Source: Acetivibrio alkalicellulosi (GTDB lineage: Bacteria; Bacillota; Clostridia; Acetivibrionales; Acetivibrionaceae). Taken from it: DNA of 64,000 bases. The stretch spans positions 2,156,777-2,220,776 of the forward strand of contig VLTH01000002.1 in the NCBI GenBank assembly GCA_008125075.1, in the 5' to 3' direction. The notes under the pieces are model-generated. The model searched no databases. It was not told the origin of the DNA and saw nothing but the letters and a program-made list of their open reading frames with translations. This document shows, in pieces, positions 16,441-25,309 of the stretch. The position numbers were made by a program, and so were the translations under genes. How positions within the stretch are numbered: position 1 is the stretch's first letter; the number at the start of each line of letters is the position of its first letter.

Positions 16441-16503
16441 TTCGTAAACGAGTTCTCTTAGTTGTATTATATTTTATAACACATACAATGTAAAGTTTAC
16501 TTT

Positions 16504-17601
16504 TTATGAAGGGGTGTATTTAATTAATTTTTTTTGCTCTAACATATCTACAAATGCTTCAAGCCTTGTTATATAACCTGCTTCGCCAGTCATTTCATCA
16601 ATAATTAAAGACATGATTGGAATACTGTACTTTTTTTGTATTTCACTAAAGGTACACTGGGCAATAACCTCAGGCAGACAAGTAAAAGGAAATATATGAA
16701 TAACTCCATCTATATTTCTCTTTCCACTAAGTGCAGACCAACCTATAGTATGCATTCCATGTCCTCCTATATCGTCTGTTCTTATAAATTCCTTACCAGC
16801 TTCAATAGGTTTATTTTTTAACTTAAACGGCAACATTTTTTTTATTAAGTGTTCTGTTATCCAGTTGCTGATACAAAGGTTGTTATAAACCTCAACTCCC
16901 ATATTTCCTAACTTCTTTTCAATTTCAAAATTAATATATGGATGGGCTGCTACATACATTTCGCCAACAATTGAGATTTTTATAGGTCTTCTTGCTTTAT
17001 CTAAAGGTATTTTTTTTATTTTTTTACGGGCAGACTTAATTAAAAGTTTTATCGCTCTATAGCATTTTTCATTTTGAATATTCTCATGTAGGTTCGATAT
17101 AATTCTGTCTGTATCACCTTTGTTAGTTTCTCTGCACCTTGTATACCTAGATAATTTACTCAAATTGTCAATCATATAAACTGTTTTAATTGCATAAATT
17201 ATTCCTTTAACTATCTTCAGTTTATTTTTCCCTTTTGTAAGTGGCTGTATTTTTTTTAAAACCTCTTTTATTGAAAGATTACTTAAATCAACACATACAA
17301 AATTAATTCTATAATTAAGGCTTCTTAGTATCTCTGACTGCAAATCACCAAAATATCCAAGCCTACACTGACCACATCCTCCACCAAATAGTATAAAGTT
17401 TGCACCATTTTCTACTCCATAAATAAAATCACCAAGTATTGTTTTAAATGGTAGACATGCAAATTCAGGTGAATGCATAACGCCTGCTTCCAATGATTCT
17501 TTTTTCCGATATGGAGGGATTATGTAATCAATATCAGAGGTATCAAGAAGTACTTTAATAGGTATATACATTTCTCCCATGTGTGGAAAAGTTACTATCA
17601 A
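16504..17601 (-). CDS. acyl-CoA dehydratase activase-related protein (HgdB/COG3581-like)
   Basis: A 365-residue protein of the 2-hydroxyacyl-CoA dehydratase/BcrBC-like superfamily. It opens MIVTFPHMGEMYIPIKVLL, has PEFACLPFKTILGDFI (about 47-62), the FGGGCGQCRLGYFG cysteine cluster (about 74-87), and closes IPIMSLIIDEMTGEAGYITRLEAFVDML. Such Cys residues bind [4Fe-4S] in characterised relatives. TTG at 17601 is chosen because GGTGGGGTGA lies just upstream and homologs begin near VTFPHMG; a GTG at 17610 overlaps the upstream stop. It forms a two-gene unit with 17607-18527. No ASKHA ATPase activase domain is present in either protein, so the reaction cannot be stated. Confidence 0.8.
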   Translation of the reverse strand: MIVTFPHMGEMYIPIKVLLDTSDIDYIIPPYRKKESLEAGVMHSPEFACLPFKTILGDFIYGVENGANFILFGGGCGQCRLGYFGDLQSEILRSLNYRINFVCVDLSNLSIKEVLKKIQPLTKGKNKLKIVKGIIYAIKTVYMIDNLSKLSRYTRCRETNKGDTDRIISNLHENIQNEKCYRAIKLLIKSARKKIKKIPLDKARRPIKISIVGEMYVAAHPYINFEIEKKLGNMGVEVYNNLCISNWITEHLIKKMLPFKLKNKPIEAGKEFIRTDDIGGHGMHTIGWSALSGKRNIDGVIHIFPFTCLPEVIAQCTFSEIQKKYSIPIMSLIIDEMTGEAGYITRLEAFVDMLEQKKLIKYTPS

Positions 17602-17606
17602 AATAA

Positions 17607-18527
17607 TCACCCCACCATATCTAAAAACGCCTCAACTCTTGTGTCAAAGCCTGCCTCGCCAGTGTGTTCATCAACAGTTAACTTTAAAATGGGCAAACTA
17701 TCACTTGACTTAAAACGTCTTTGTATAAACTCAAGTATAAAAGCATCAACACCACAAGCAAAAGGTGTCAGGTATATTATACCATCTACAACCTCATTAC
17801 TTGTAAATGTAAAGGCACTTCCAAGAAGTTCAAACCCTATATCCCAAAATATTTTACCTTGAAATGGATAGGCATTTATCCTTTTAGTAATATTATCAAT
17901 ATTATCAGGAGTATATATACTAATATTACGCTTATTAAGTTTTTCAATTAGTTTCATACTTAAATAACTATCATAAATCATATATGGATGTCCTAGAATT
18001 GACAATGATATTTTTGTTTTATCTTTAATAGAATTAAATGGTTCAAAATTGTTTGAGCTCTCCTGTTTTTTTGTAAATACTAAATATGCCTCTTTAAGAG
18101 CATTGACTACATAGCTATATTCTAAATTTAGAACTTTCCCTAATTCTTTTAAACTTTTTAATATAAGATATGGAAACATATCAATATGAACATTAATATC
18201 CAAAATTTTTACCTGGTTCTTTAAATTTAAAGCAGTCATATCTGGAAGACCGCAGAAATTAGGGCAAGTATATTCATTTTTATCAACACTTATGTACCTA
18301 GGAATAAATATGTAATCAACTTTATCTTTTAAACTCATAACATGTCCATGAAATACTTTTACCGGAAGGCACGTTTCATTACTACAGTATTTAACTCCCA
18401 TATCAAGAATATGTTTGTTAGTTTCATCAGACACTACTATATCACATCCTAGATTTCTAAAAAACTCTTCCCACAGTACATAATGTTTAAAATAGTATAA
18501 CCCTCTTGGTAATCCTATTGTTATCAT
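17607..18527 (-). CDS. acyl-CoA dehydratase activase-related protein (COG3580/DUF2229-like)
   Basis: A 306-residue protein beginning MITIGLPRGLYYFKHYVLWEEFF, the usual opening of the COG3580/DUF2229 module. Conserved cysteines occur in VKYCSNETCLPVKVFHGH (about 46-63) and YTCPNFCGLPDM (about 87-98). The end, LKLTVDEHTGEAGFDTRVEAFLDMVG, matches the end of its downstream partner, so both share a fold. In many clostridia this module is fused behind an ATP-binding activase in one large protein of about 1400 residues; here it stands alone, with the COG3581-like part as a separate gene. GGAGGAG precedes the ATG. Confidence 0.8.
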   Translation of the reverse strand: MITIGLPRGLYYFKHYVLWEEFFRNLGCDIVVSDETNKHILDMGVKYCSNETCLPVKVFHGHVMSLKDKVDYIFIPRYISVDKNEYTCPNFCGLPDMTALNLKNQVKILDINVHIDMFPYLILKSLKELGKVLNLEYSYVVNALKEAYLVFTKKQESSNNFEPFNSIKDKTKISLSILGHPYMIYDSYLSMKLIEKLNKRNISIYTPDNIDNITKRINAYPFQGKIFWDIGFELLGSAFTFTSNEVVDGIIYLTPFACGVDAFILEFIQRRFKSSDSLPILKLTVDEHTGEAGFDTRVEAFLDMVG

Positions 18528-18649
18528 TTAAACTCTCCTCCACTTATTTACCTTTAATGTAAGTATGTCCATTTAAATGATATTATTAACTGCTTATTAT
18601 ACTATTATTCTTAAAACTCTTTCCCTACCTTCCAAACTTCTAATAAAAA

Positions 18650-18724
18650 CGGGACAAGGCACCTTCTTCCTGTCGGGTGCATTTAGTTATTGTGAAGAAA
18701 AACATGCACCCCCACCCTGTCCCG
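18650..18724 (-). terminator. nested hairpin ending the spoVA operon, with GGGTGCAT repeat inside
   Basis: CGGGACAAGG (18650-18659) pairs with CCCTGTCCCG (18715-18724); inside it GGGTGCAT (18675-18682) pairs with ATGCACCC (18704-18711) around GTGAAGAAAAA. The inner part is a copy of the short repeat at 11717. Confidence 0.65.
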
Positions 18725-18734
18725 CAATTTATTT

Positions 18735-18941
18735 TTACAGTTGTCTATATTGTGGTTCCTGTTGCTCGATGTACTGCTGTCTTCCTTTTAATTGTTCAAG
18801 TGCATCATCAAGATTTTTTGCTATTTGCTGAAATGTTTGCTTAGCTTGTTGATCCTGAGTTTCAAGGGCAAATGTTTTCATAGTTGCAGCTGCGCTCTGA
18901 ACACCAGCTATTGCCTGTTGCATTTGAGTACCTACCGTCAT
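18735..18941 (-). CDS. DUF1657 family sporulation protein
   Basis: A 68-residue helical protein: MTVGTQMQQAIAGVQSAAAT, then MKTFALETQDQQAKQTFQQI and an end rich in Gln and Glu (QQYIEQQEPQYRQL). This matches DUF1657, a small family that travels with mobile-type spoVA operons. It is the last gene of the operon, with GGAGGTG before the ATG. The first gene of the operon (21866-22072) is a paralog, and the C-terminus of the DUF421 protein has the same LETQD helix. It probably acts at the forespore inner membrane with the SpoVA channel; its mechanism is unknown. Confidence 0.9.
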   Translation of the reverse strand: MTVGTQMQQAIAGVQSAAATMKTFALETQDQQAKQTFQQIAKNLDDALEQLKGRQQYIEQQEPQYRQL

Positions 18942-18980
18942 GTTATTTCACCTCCATTCAAGGTGTTATATACTTTATCT

Positions 18981-19334
18981 CTAGCCTTTTGGCCTAAAAA
19001 ATAATGAACTTATAAAGCCAAAGATTATTGCTGCTGAAATACCCGCACTTGTAACTTCAAAAATCCCTGTAAGTACTCCAACAATACCCGTTTTCTCAGC
19101 TTCTTGCAAAGCACCTTTAACAAGGGAATATCCAAAACTACTTATAGGAACTGATGCTCCTGCCCCAGCAAATTTAATAAATGGCTCATATAAACCCAGC
19201 CCTCCTAATACAGCTCCTGTAACAACAAAAGTACACATAGTATGGGCTGGTGTAAGCTTTAATCCATCCATAAGAAGCTGCCCTATTACACAAATAGCAC
19301 CTCCGATTATAAATGCCCATATAAATTTATCCAA
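18981..19334 (-). CDS. spoVAE: stage V sporulation protein AE (SpoVAE)
   Basis: A polytopic membrane subunit of the SpoVA channel that moves Ca-dipicolinate into the forespore and releases it during germination. The 117 residues give about four spans; FIIGGAICVIGQLLMDGLKLTPAHT at the start and GAGASVPISSFGYSLVKGALQEA in the middle are hallmarks. It is of the SpoVAEb length. The start codon is TTG at 19334 with AAGGAGATG upstream; the overlapping GTG reads quickly into a stop. It lies 16 bp after spoVAD. Confidence 0.94.
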   Translation of the reverse strand: MDKFIWAFIIGGAICVIGQLLMDGLKLTPAHTMCTFVVTGAVLGGLGLYEPFIKFAGAGASVPISSFGYSLVKGALQEAEKTGIVGVLTGIFEVTSAGISAAIIFGFISSLFFRPKG

Positions 19335-19350
19335 ATTTCACATCTCCTTC

Positions 19351-20352
19351 TTACATCTCTAAAGATACCGCATGAGCAACACATGGAATTGACTCCTTTT
19401 GCTGATATGACATGGGAGAAAGTAACGCACCTGTTGCAATAATCAATACCTTTTTGAGTTCACCCTTTTTCATTCGATTTACCAAGTGACCATAAGTGGT
19501 AACAGCCGCACATGCACAACCACTTCCACCTGAAAATACAGGCTGGTCTTCTTTATATAGCAATATGCCACAGTCAGTAAATTTATCTTTAGGAACACTA
19601 ATACCATGTTTTGTCAACAATTCTACAGCTATTTCATGACCTACTCTTCCTAAATCTCCTGTTGCAATAAGATCATAATAAGATAACTCTAGTCTCATAT
19701 CTCTTATATGTGCTGTAATTGTCTCTACTGCTGCTGGAGCCATAGCTCCTCCCATATTAAATGGATCTGAAAGACCCATATCTACAACACGGCCTATAGT
19801 TGCACAAACAACTCTAGGCCCCTCTCCTTCCTGTGAAACCAGAGCTGCCCCTGAACCTGTAACTGTCCATTGAGCTGTTGGAGGTTTCTGAGCTCCATAC
19901 TCAGTAGGGTATCTATATTGCTTTTCACACGCGGCATTATGGCTTGAAGTTGCTGCGAGAGCATTTTTTGCAAATTTACTGTCAACTAATAGTGAAGCTA
20001 GAGCAAGTCCTTCCATCGAACTAGAACACGCACCATAAATCCCTAAGTATGGAACACCTAATGTTCGTGCTGTAAAACTACTTGATGTTATTTGATTTAT
20101 TAAGTCCCCGCTAAGAAAAAACTGAACATCCTCTTTTTTTGTACCTGCCTTTTTAATTGCTATTTCACAAGCCTGTTCCATTAGCTTTTTTTCTGCTTTT
20201 TCAAAACTATCCTGACCAAGCCACAAGTCCTCATTTAACCTATCAAAATCATCTGCTAAAGCACTATTTGATTCAAAAGGCCCTCCTACCGCTGCACATC
20301 CTGATATAACAGGCTTAGAATCAAATACCCATGTTTGATGGCCTTGTAACAA
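19351..20352 (-). CDS. spoVAD: stage V sporulation protein AD (SpoVAD)
   Basis: A soluble, membrane-associated subunit of the SpoVA channel with a thiolase-like fold that binds dipicolinic acid. The 333 residues show QTWVFDSKPVISGCAAVGGPFE at the start, YLGIYGACSSSMEGLALAS (about 105-123, the thiolase-like Cys region), the central GAALVSQEGEGPRV and GGSGCACAAVTTYGHLVNRM (about 275-294). The start is TTG at 20352, directly abutting the spoVAC stop, with GGAGGGATA as ribosome binding site inside the last codons of spoVAC, so translation of the two is probably coupled. Confidence 0.95.
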   Translation of the reverse strand: MLQGHQTWVFDSKPVISGCAAVGGPFESNSALADDFDRLNEDLWLGQDSFEKAEKKLMEQACEIAIKKAGTKKEDVQFFLSGDLINQITSSSFTARTLGVPYLGIYGACSSSMEGLALASLLVDSKFAKNALAATSSHNAACEKQYRYPTEYGAQKPPTAQWTVTGSGAALVSQEGEGPRVVCATIGRVVDMGLSDPFNMGGAMAPAAVETITAHIRDMRLELSYYDLIATGDLGRVGHEIAVELLTKHGISVPKDKFTDCGILLYKEDQPVFSGGSGCACAAVTTYGHLVNRMKKGELKKVLIIATGALLSPMSYQQKESIPCVAHAVSLEM

Positions 20353-20832
20353 TTATATCCCTCCTAACGCCTCAATTGTTAATTTGATAATTGCTACAAC
20401 AAAAGCTGAAAAAACACCAAAAACAATTACCGGTCCTGCAATTTTAAACATATTTCCACCTACTCCCAATACAAATCCTTCGGTTCTGTGCTCTAAGGCA
20501 GCAGATGTAACTGTATTTGCAAAACCTGTAACTGGTACTGCTGTTCCAGCTCCTGCCCACTGTGCAATATAGTCATATACTCCAAAAGATGTCAGTAGTG
20601 TAGATATAAAAATCAAAACAGCAATCGTAGGGTTACCTGCAGTTTCCTCTGTAAATTCAAAATAATGTATAAATCCCATTTTTATTGCCTGCCCAATAAC
20701 ACATATTAATCCTCCCACCAAAAATGCCTTTATAGAGTTTAATAATATTGGTCGCTTAGGTTCTTTTGACTTAGCAATCTGTTGATATTGCTGCTGAGTA
20801 GGAGTTAGATTTTTTTTCTTTTTACTTGACAT
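20353..20832 (-). CDS. spoVAC: stage V sporulation protein AC (SpoVAC)
   Basis: A membrane subunit of the SpoVA channel; the family member of B. subtilis behaves as a mechanosensitive channel for dipicolinate. The 159 residues carry a basic, Gln-rich head (SSKKKKNLTPTQQQYQQIAK) and then about four membrane spans, including AFLVGGLICVIGQAIKMGF and the shared GAGTAVPVTGFANTVTSAALEHR, which is paralogous to SpoVAE. AAGGTG precedes the ATG at 20832. It is followed without a gap by spoVAD. Confidence 0.94.
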   Translation of the reverse strand: MSSKKKKNLTPTQQQYQQIAKSKEPKRPILLNSIKAFLVGGLICVIGQAIKMGFIHYFEFTEETAGNPTIAVLIFISTLLTSFGVYDYIAQWAGAGTAVPVTGFANTVTSAALEHRTEGFVLGVGGNMFKIAGPVIVFGVFSAFVVAIIKLTIEALGGI

Positions 20833-20883
20833 CTATGCTTCACCTTCCAATGCAATAGTATAATATTAAACTGAGAAATAGCT

Positions 20884-20957
20884 GGAATAAAAGCCCTGGA
20901 CATCGAACACCTTGACTTTTAACTCTTTCAACCACATTCTAAGACTTCTTATAAAAG
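20884..20957 (-). repeat. internal fragment of the MITE-like repeat inside the spoVA operon
   Basis: Read on the minus strand it contains TATAAGAAGTCTTAGAATGT, GGTTGAAAGAGTTAAAAG and CAGGGCTTTTATTCC, the order of the central part of 10251-10413. It lies in the 158-bp gap between the DUF421 gene and spoVAC. Confidence 0.5.
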
Positions 20958-20990
20958 TATCCTCTTCTCCATTAGAAATAGCTAATTTTC

Positions 20991-21851
20991 TTATCGAAGC
21001 AAATAGGGTTCTAACTTTTCTTTTAACTCTTTGAGCTTGTCTACATTTTTTCGATACATTGCTTTAGCACCTTCATCTTGTGTTTCAAGAGAAAACTTCA
21101 TAAGATCAGCATGACACTTTTCAATATTTGCATATATCATTTCTTTTACTTTTGGTTGAGGTGTCATTATAGAGTCATCAAATAGATCTAGATAAAGATC
21201 TCCTGATGAATCCACCTGTCCTATAAAAACATTATCAATAGATACTCCCATACTTTCTAGTTTGCTATTAAGCCACCCTTGGTTAAAACCTAATGAAGAT
21301 AGTGGGCCATTTAACGGATTTCCATCTAAAATTACCGTCTGTGGTTCTGTGGCAGGTGCAACTTTATTCCCTAAATCATGGGGAGTTACAGGTTTTTTGT
21401 CAGCTTTGAGCAATACATTTATTTCACCATTAGCTTCCATTAATGCAAATTCAACATCTGCAAGATTATAAGCATTTTTTGAACGAAGTTCTCGCAAAAG
21501 TTCCTCTCCTGATAGCCTTAACTTAAGTAGACTTTCCTCCATAACTTTACCATGTTTAATAAGAATTGTTTTTTTTCCATTGACAATATCATGTATAAAT
21601 TTGCTTTTTAAAGCTAAGTAATCAAAAGCAATAGGCAATACCACCCAAATACCTAAAGCTATAAAACCTAGTGTTATGTTTGTAATTATTTTTACTGATA
21701 TTAGCGCTGCAATAACTGAAATAATAATATAGCTCATAAAATTAAAAGGTGTAATTCTAGCTATATTTCTTTTGCCTAATAACCTTGCAGATACTAACAC
21801 AGTAAAAAACAATGCTAATGTTCTTAATACAATATCAATCCACTCTTGCAT
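20991..21851 (-). CDS. DUF421 (YetF-like) membrane protein with DUF1657-like tail
   Basis: A 286-residue protein with three N-terminal membrane spans (IDIVLRTLALFFTVLVSARLLGKRNI; NFMSYIIISVIAALISVKI; LGFIALGIWVVLPIAFDYLAL), then the cytosolic DUF421 domain (GKVMEESLLKLRLSGEELL, NLADVEFALMEANGEINVLL). YetF-type proteins are found in mobile spoVA operons that raise spore heat resistance in Bacillus. Its last 60 residues (CHADLMKFSLETQDEGAKAM ...) match the DUF1657 helix pattern, so it looks like a natural DUF421-DUF1657 fusion. It lies second in the operon, 14 bp after the first DUF1657 gene. Confidence 0.9.
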   Translation of the reverse strand: MQEWIDIVLRTLALFFTVLVSARLLGKRNIARITPFNFMSYIIISVIAALISVKIITNITLGFIALGIWVVLPIAFDYLALKSKFIHDIVNGKKTILIKHGKVMEESLLKLRLSGEELLRELRSKNAYNLADVEFALMEANGEINVLLKADKKPVTPHDLGNKVAPATEPQTVILDGNPLNGPLSSLGFNQGWLNSKLESMGVSIDNVFIGQVDSSGDLYLDLFDDSIMTPQPKVKEMIYANIEKCHADLMKFSLETQDEGAKAMYRKNVDKLKELKEKLEPYLLR

Positions 21852-21865
21852 ACTTTTTACCTCTG

Positions 21866-22072
21866 CTAATTTCCTTTGTATTGTGGTTCCTCAAATTCTA
21901 ATGTTTGAAGCCTTTTTTCCATGTCTTTTATAACATCATCAGTAACATTTAATGCTTCATCAAAAACTGTCTTTGTTTCTTGATCTCTTGTTTGATTTGA
22001 ATATATTCTTAAAGTTCCTTGAACCCCTTTTAAACTTGATATAGTTTGCTTAACCTGCGATGCAACAGTCAA
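21866..22072 (-). CDS. DUF1657 family sporulation protein (first gene of spoVA operon)
   Basis: A helical protein of 68 residues: (M)TVASQVKQTISSLKGVQGTL, then YSNQTRDQETKTVFDEALNV and the end LEFEEPQYKGN. The start is set at TTG 22072 because GGAGAGTGA lies just upstream and the paralog at 18735-18941 begins MTVGTQ; the in-frame GTG at 22081 overlaps the ribosome site. It opens the operon DUF1657-DUF421-spoVAC-spoVAD-spoVAE-DUF1657. With spoVAD and spoVAE it is one of three TTG-started genes in this operon. Confidence 0.88.
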   Translation of the reverse strand: MTVASQVKQTISSLKGVQGTLRIYSNQTRDQETKTVFDEALNVTDDVIKDMEKRLQTLEFEEPQYKGN

Positions 22073-22215
22073 TTTAATCACTCTCCATTTCCAAATATAT
22101 TATTTGACTAATTATTATTTTTAATCCACTTTGTTTTATGCAATATGTACTTTTGTTATAATATATATGTATTGTTGTTAATTTTTCCATGTGTTTATGT
22201 TAAAAATTGCGCTAT

Positions 22216-22247
22216 AAAAAAAACTCCACCATTAAGGTAGAGTTTTT
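22216..22247 (-). terminator. terminator of the GH9 cellulase gene
   Basis: On the minus strand AAAAACTCTACCT pairs with GGTGGAGTTTTTTT. It carries the CTCCACC-type core shared with 1157, 28701 and 55802. Confidence 0.8.
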
Positions 22248-22278
22248 AATATGCTACGACATGATATTAAAATTATAA

Positions 22279-25122
22279 TTAACGCGGCAGTTGTGGAATT
22301 ATCTCTAATATATACCTTCTCATTAAGACAACATCTGTTGAATTAATTCGGCCATCTCCATTTAAGTCAGCAGCTTCTGTTGGAACTGGGAATTCTTCAA
22401 TTATTTCTAGTATATACCTTCTAAGCAATACATAGTCAGTAGAATTGATTCTACCATCTCCATTTAGATCACCGTATAATATATTACCACCTGAAGTTTC
22501 AACAGGCGCTACACCATATGCCAATACTGAGTTAACATATGCAGTTATTTTTGGGTTTTCGATAAAGTCCCTTGCACTGGCATTAAAGGAATAGTCATTA
22601 GTTTCGTCATACTGAAGAAAACCCTCTTTTTCTATTCTAAATTGTATTTCTCCTGTTTGAGATCCAGCACCTAAAACACCTGCATCACTTGTAAATCCTA
22701 TTTCTAAATAGCTATCTGCTAAATCTACAGGATTGTCAATTTCTCTAATTACTCCTGTAACTTTACTGCTTTCAATATGCGCATAATCACATAGAAAACT
22801 TTGCACCCCTGGTCCATCTTTTGTAAACCAGTAACGTATCTTTACATCGGAAAGATTAACTGGTCTTGTTCCAGTATTTCTTATATTAATTGAGGCTCTA
22901 ATATCGCTTGTATCACTAATAGCAACTCCACTTTTATACAACACCATAAGTGATGCTGATTCAATTGGAGTAGGACCAGGCGTAACATTTGGATCTGGAG
23001 TAGGAGTTGGTGTCACTGTAACTGGAACTGGTTCTTCACCAAATACTAATTCACCATACAAGTATACTGGTACTCTTCTAGTAAGAGTAAATTCATCTTT
23101 TACTATACCCTGTCTACTATAATCATTTGTCGGATCCCAGTTACTTTGCCAATTTGCATCTTGTCCAGACATTAATGCAAATTGAATTTCTCGTGTTCCA
23201 TAAACAACACGACCAGTCCAATCAAATTCTACATAGTATGTACCTGCATCATCATATTTAAACGGTCCTTTATACTCTGCTGGTCCATCATATCCAGCTT
23301 TATTTTCATCATAGTATACTTCCATAATTACATCATCAATTGACTGTCCTGCATCTAGCAACTCAGATATATCAAAATAGTATCTTACTGACATTCCTTC
23401 TTCAAATCGTGGAGGATATGCAGAATAATTATATAATCTCAGAGTTACCTGTGTTCTCTCCTTGTTTTCCTGCTCTAATTTTGCCTCAATATAATACTCA
23501 TCAATTGGATCTGCTTTAGGTGGAAAATTCTCCAATGGATAATGTCCCTCTCCATAATACTTATAGAGTCCAGCAAGCGCTCCTACAAAAGCTGTATTAT
23601 AATCTATTGCAACTTCATTGTATACATAGTCATAAGTTTCATCTACATGGAAATCATCTAGATCTGGACCACCAACTAAAGCACCCCAAAGAGTGTGACG
23701 ATGTTCTGGAGGATCAAGCATACTTAATGTTTTCGAACCATGGGCAGCACGATGATGAGGATGTTTTGCCGAATTAGGTGCATATCCTACTATGTATGAC
23801 CTGTCCATTGGATTATTCCCCATAATGTATTCCATTTGATTCTTTGACCATTCTGCAAAATCTTGTCGTCCTGTTTCTTTTGTAAATACAAGTGCACAAA
23901 GCTGTGCCGCTGTATTATACCTTGCAGAACCATAAGGATTAACTACACTAAATCCCGCTGGACTTTTAGCAAGAAAAGTAGTATCAGTTGGATCTTCATG
24001 AGGTATCCCAGACCAATATTCAATATTCCATCTAAATATATACCAATCTCTTTCGGTATTTGTTATTGGTGCAAGTTTTGCAAATACTCCACCCCATACG
24101 GTATCCCAACAGTGAACCCAAATATTTTGCCATCTGTTATTTGTATCTTTTATAATTCTTTGAAAATATCCAGTGTAATTACCATCATCATCTGTTTTAA
24201 CGATGTCTTCAATATAATCCCAATTACCTGTGGCAATATGAAGCCATACAGCTGCCCATGACATTTCATCGTAATCATAGGATGAATTATAAAAACCTCC
24301 GTCATATCCAAGACCTCTGTGTTTTACTGCAAAATCATAAAGAGCAATTGCAGTATCAAGACACTCTTCTGCATACTCAGGATCAGTATCTTTAAAATTA
24401 AGGTAATTTATAGTAAGAGAAGCCGCTGCACCTGCTGCCTGATCACTTGCAGGAGTCTCAGCAGTAGCAAAATATGCAGGTCTTGCAAAATCCAATAAAA
24501 CATCTGAACGCTGAAGTTCTGGTGGATTCCAGAAATTATGGTCAATATTTCCTTCGGCTACCTGATAACAATAAGCTATTACATCTCCATTTTCATCTCT
24601 AAATGTAACCTTTAAATAAAAATCATTAAACCATCTTAATAGTTCTTCAATATGATCATCCGTACCAGTTTGAACATAAGAATCTCTGAATTCATAATAA
24701 CCCCAACCAAGTGTTGATCCCGCATATGTACCTGGCAAACCAAATTTTATATGGTCACCTGCATCGTGATATCCACCACTTAAATCGAGAAATCCGTTTC
24801 CTTCTGGATCTAAAATATGTCTGTATTCGTCAATAAATGCCTGCGACATATTTGTACCAAAAAACTCTTCTGTCATAGGTATTAAAGGAACTTCAGCATC
24901 TTCAACGTGACAGTCTCCTCTCCATTCAAGACGACCTCCTGTTATACCTATACCACATTTATTAGAATCGAAAAAATATAAAGACATTTGTAATGCCTTT
25001 GCAAAGTTGTACTCTGGATCTGCCGAAACTTTAACAGGCGGTGTTAAAAAAAGAAAACTTAGCATGCAAAAAATCATAAGAAACACTAAATATTTTCTTT
25101 TGTCATTAATCTTTTTTAGCAT
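22279..25122 (-). CDS. cellulosomal GH9 endoglucanase with CBM3c, CBM3 and type I dockerin
   Basis: A secreted cellulase of about 947 residues. A signal peptide (KRKYLVFLMIFCMLSFLFL, cleavage near VSA-DPEY) is followed by the GH9 catalytic domain (about 36-525) with SGGYHDAGDHIKFGLP (catalytic Asp pair), HHRAAHGS, and YNEVAIDYNTAFVGALAG with the acid Glu. A CBM3c (about 540-690) follows, typical of processive GH9 enzymes, then a PTPTP linker, a second CBM3 (about 720-870) and a two-repeat dockerin (GDLNGDGRINSTDYVLLRRY, ADLNGDGRINSTDVVLMRRY). Both repeats carry Ser-Thr at the cohesin-recognition positions. ATG at 25122 lies behind GGGGAGAGTGA; an in-frame ATG at 25143 lacks a ribosome site. 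A sigma-I-like promoter lies about 190 bp upstream. Confidence 0.96.
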   Translation of the reverse strand: MLKKINDKRKYLVFLMIFCMLSFLFLTPPVKVSADPEYNFAKALQMSLYFFDSNKCGIGITGGRLEWRGDCHVEDAEVPLIPMTEEFFGTNMSQAFIDEYRHILDPEGNGFLDLSGGYHDAGDHIKFGLPGTYAGSTLGWGYYEFRDSYVQTGTDDHIEELLRWFNDFYLKVTFRDENGDVIAYCYQVAEGNIDHNFWNPPELQRSDVLLDFARPAYFATAETPASDQAAGAAASLTINYLNFKDTDPEYAEECLDTAIALYDFAVKHRGLGYDGGFYNSSYDYDEMSWAAVWLHIATGNWDYIEDIVKTDDDGNYTGYFQRIIKDTNNRWQNIWVHCWDTVWGGVFAKLAPITNTERDWYIFRWNIEYWSGIPHEDPTDTTFLAKSPAGFSVVNPYGSARYNTAAQLCALVFTKETGRQDFAEWSKNQMEYIMGNNPMDRSYIVGYAPNSAKHPHHRAAHGSKTLSMLDPPEHRHTLWGALVGGPDLDDFHVDETYDYVYNEVAIDYNTAFVGALAGLYKYYGEGHYPLENFPPKADPIDEYYIEAKLEQENKERTQVTLRLYNYSAYPPRFEEGMSVRYYFDISELLDAGQSIDDVIMEVYYDENKAGYDGPAEYKGPFKYDDAGTYYVEFDWTGRVVYGTREIQFALMSGQDANWQSNWDPTNDYSRQGIVKDEFTLTRRVPVYLYGELVFGEEPVPVTVTPTPTPDPNVTPGPTPIESASLMVLYKSGVAISDTSDIRASINIRNTGTRPVNLSDVKIRYWFTKDGPGVQSFLCDYAHIESSKVTGVIREIDNPVDLADSYLEIGFTSDAGVLGAGSQTGEIQFRIEKEGFLQYDETNDYSFNASARDFIENPKITAYVNSVLAYGVAPVETSGGNILYGDLNGDGRINSTDYVLLRRYILEIIEEFPVPTEAADLNGDGRINSTDVVLMRRYILEIIPQLPR

Positions 25123-25309
25123 CTTATACTTCACTCTCCCCATTTAAATATAATTTATAATTTTATTGGTTTTCAAGACTATTACTAAATCACCTCCTGT
25201 TATAAATAAAATTTGGATTTATTTTTATAAGCTTTTAAAGGCCTTTACTTCAATCCTAAAAAGTAAAAAATGAAAACCAATTTTTTTAATACACTTATTC
25301 ATTCTATAC

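Noticed and set aside
18577-18831. Plus-strand open frames over the spoVA terminator and DUF1657 gene
   Set aside because: They run through the hairpin and antisense to DUF1657; no ribosome site.
22113-22141. Sigma-G promoter before the spoVA operon
   Set aside because: GCATAA and AATAATA are present on the minus strand but spacing (16 bp) and -10 match are too weak to report as a feature.
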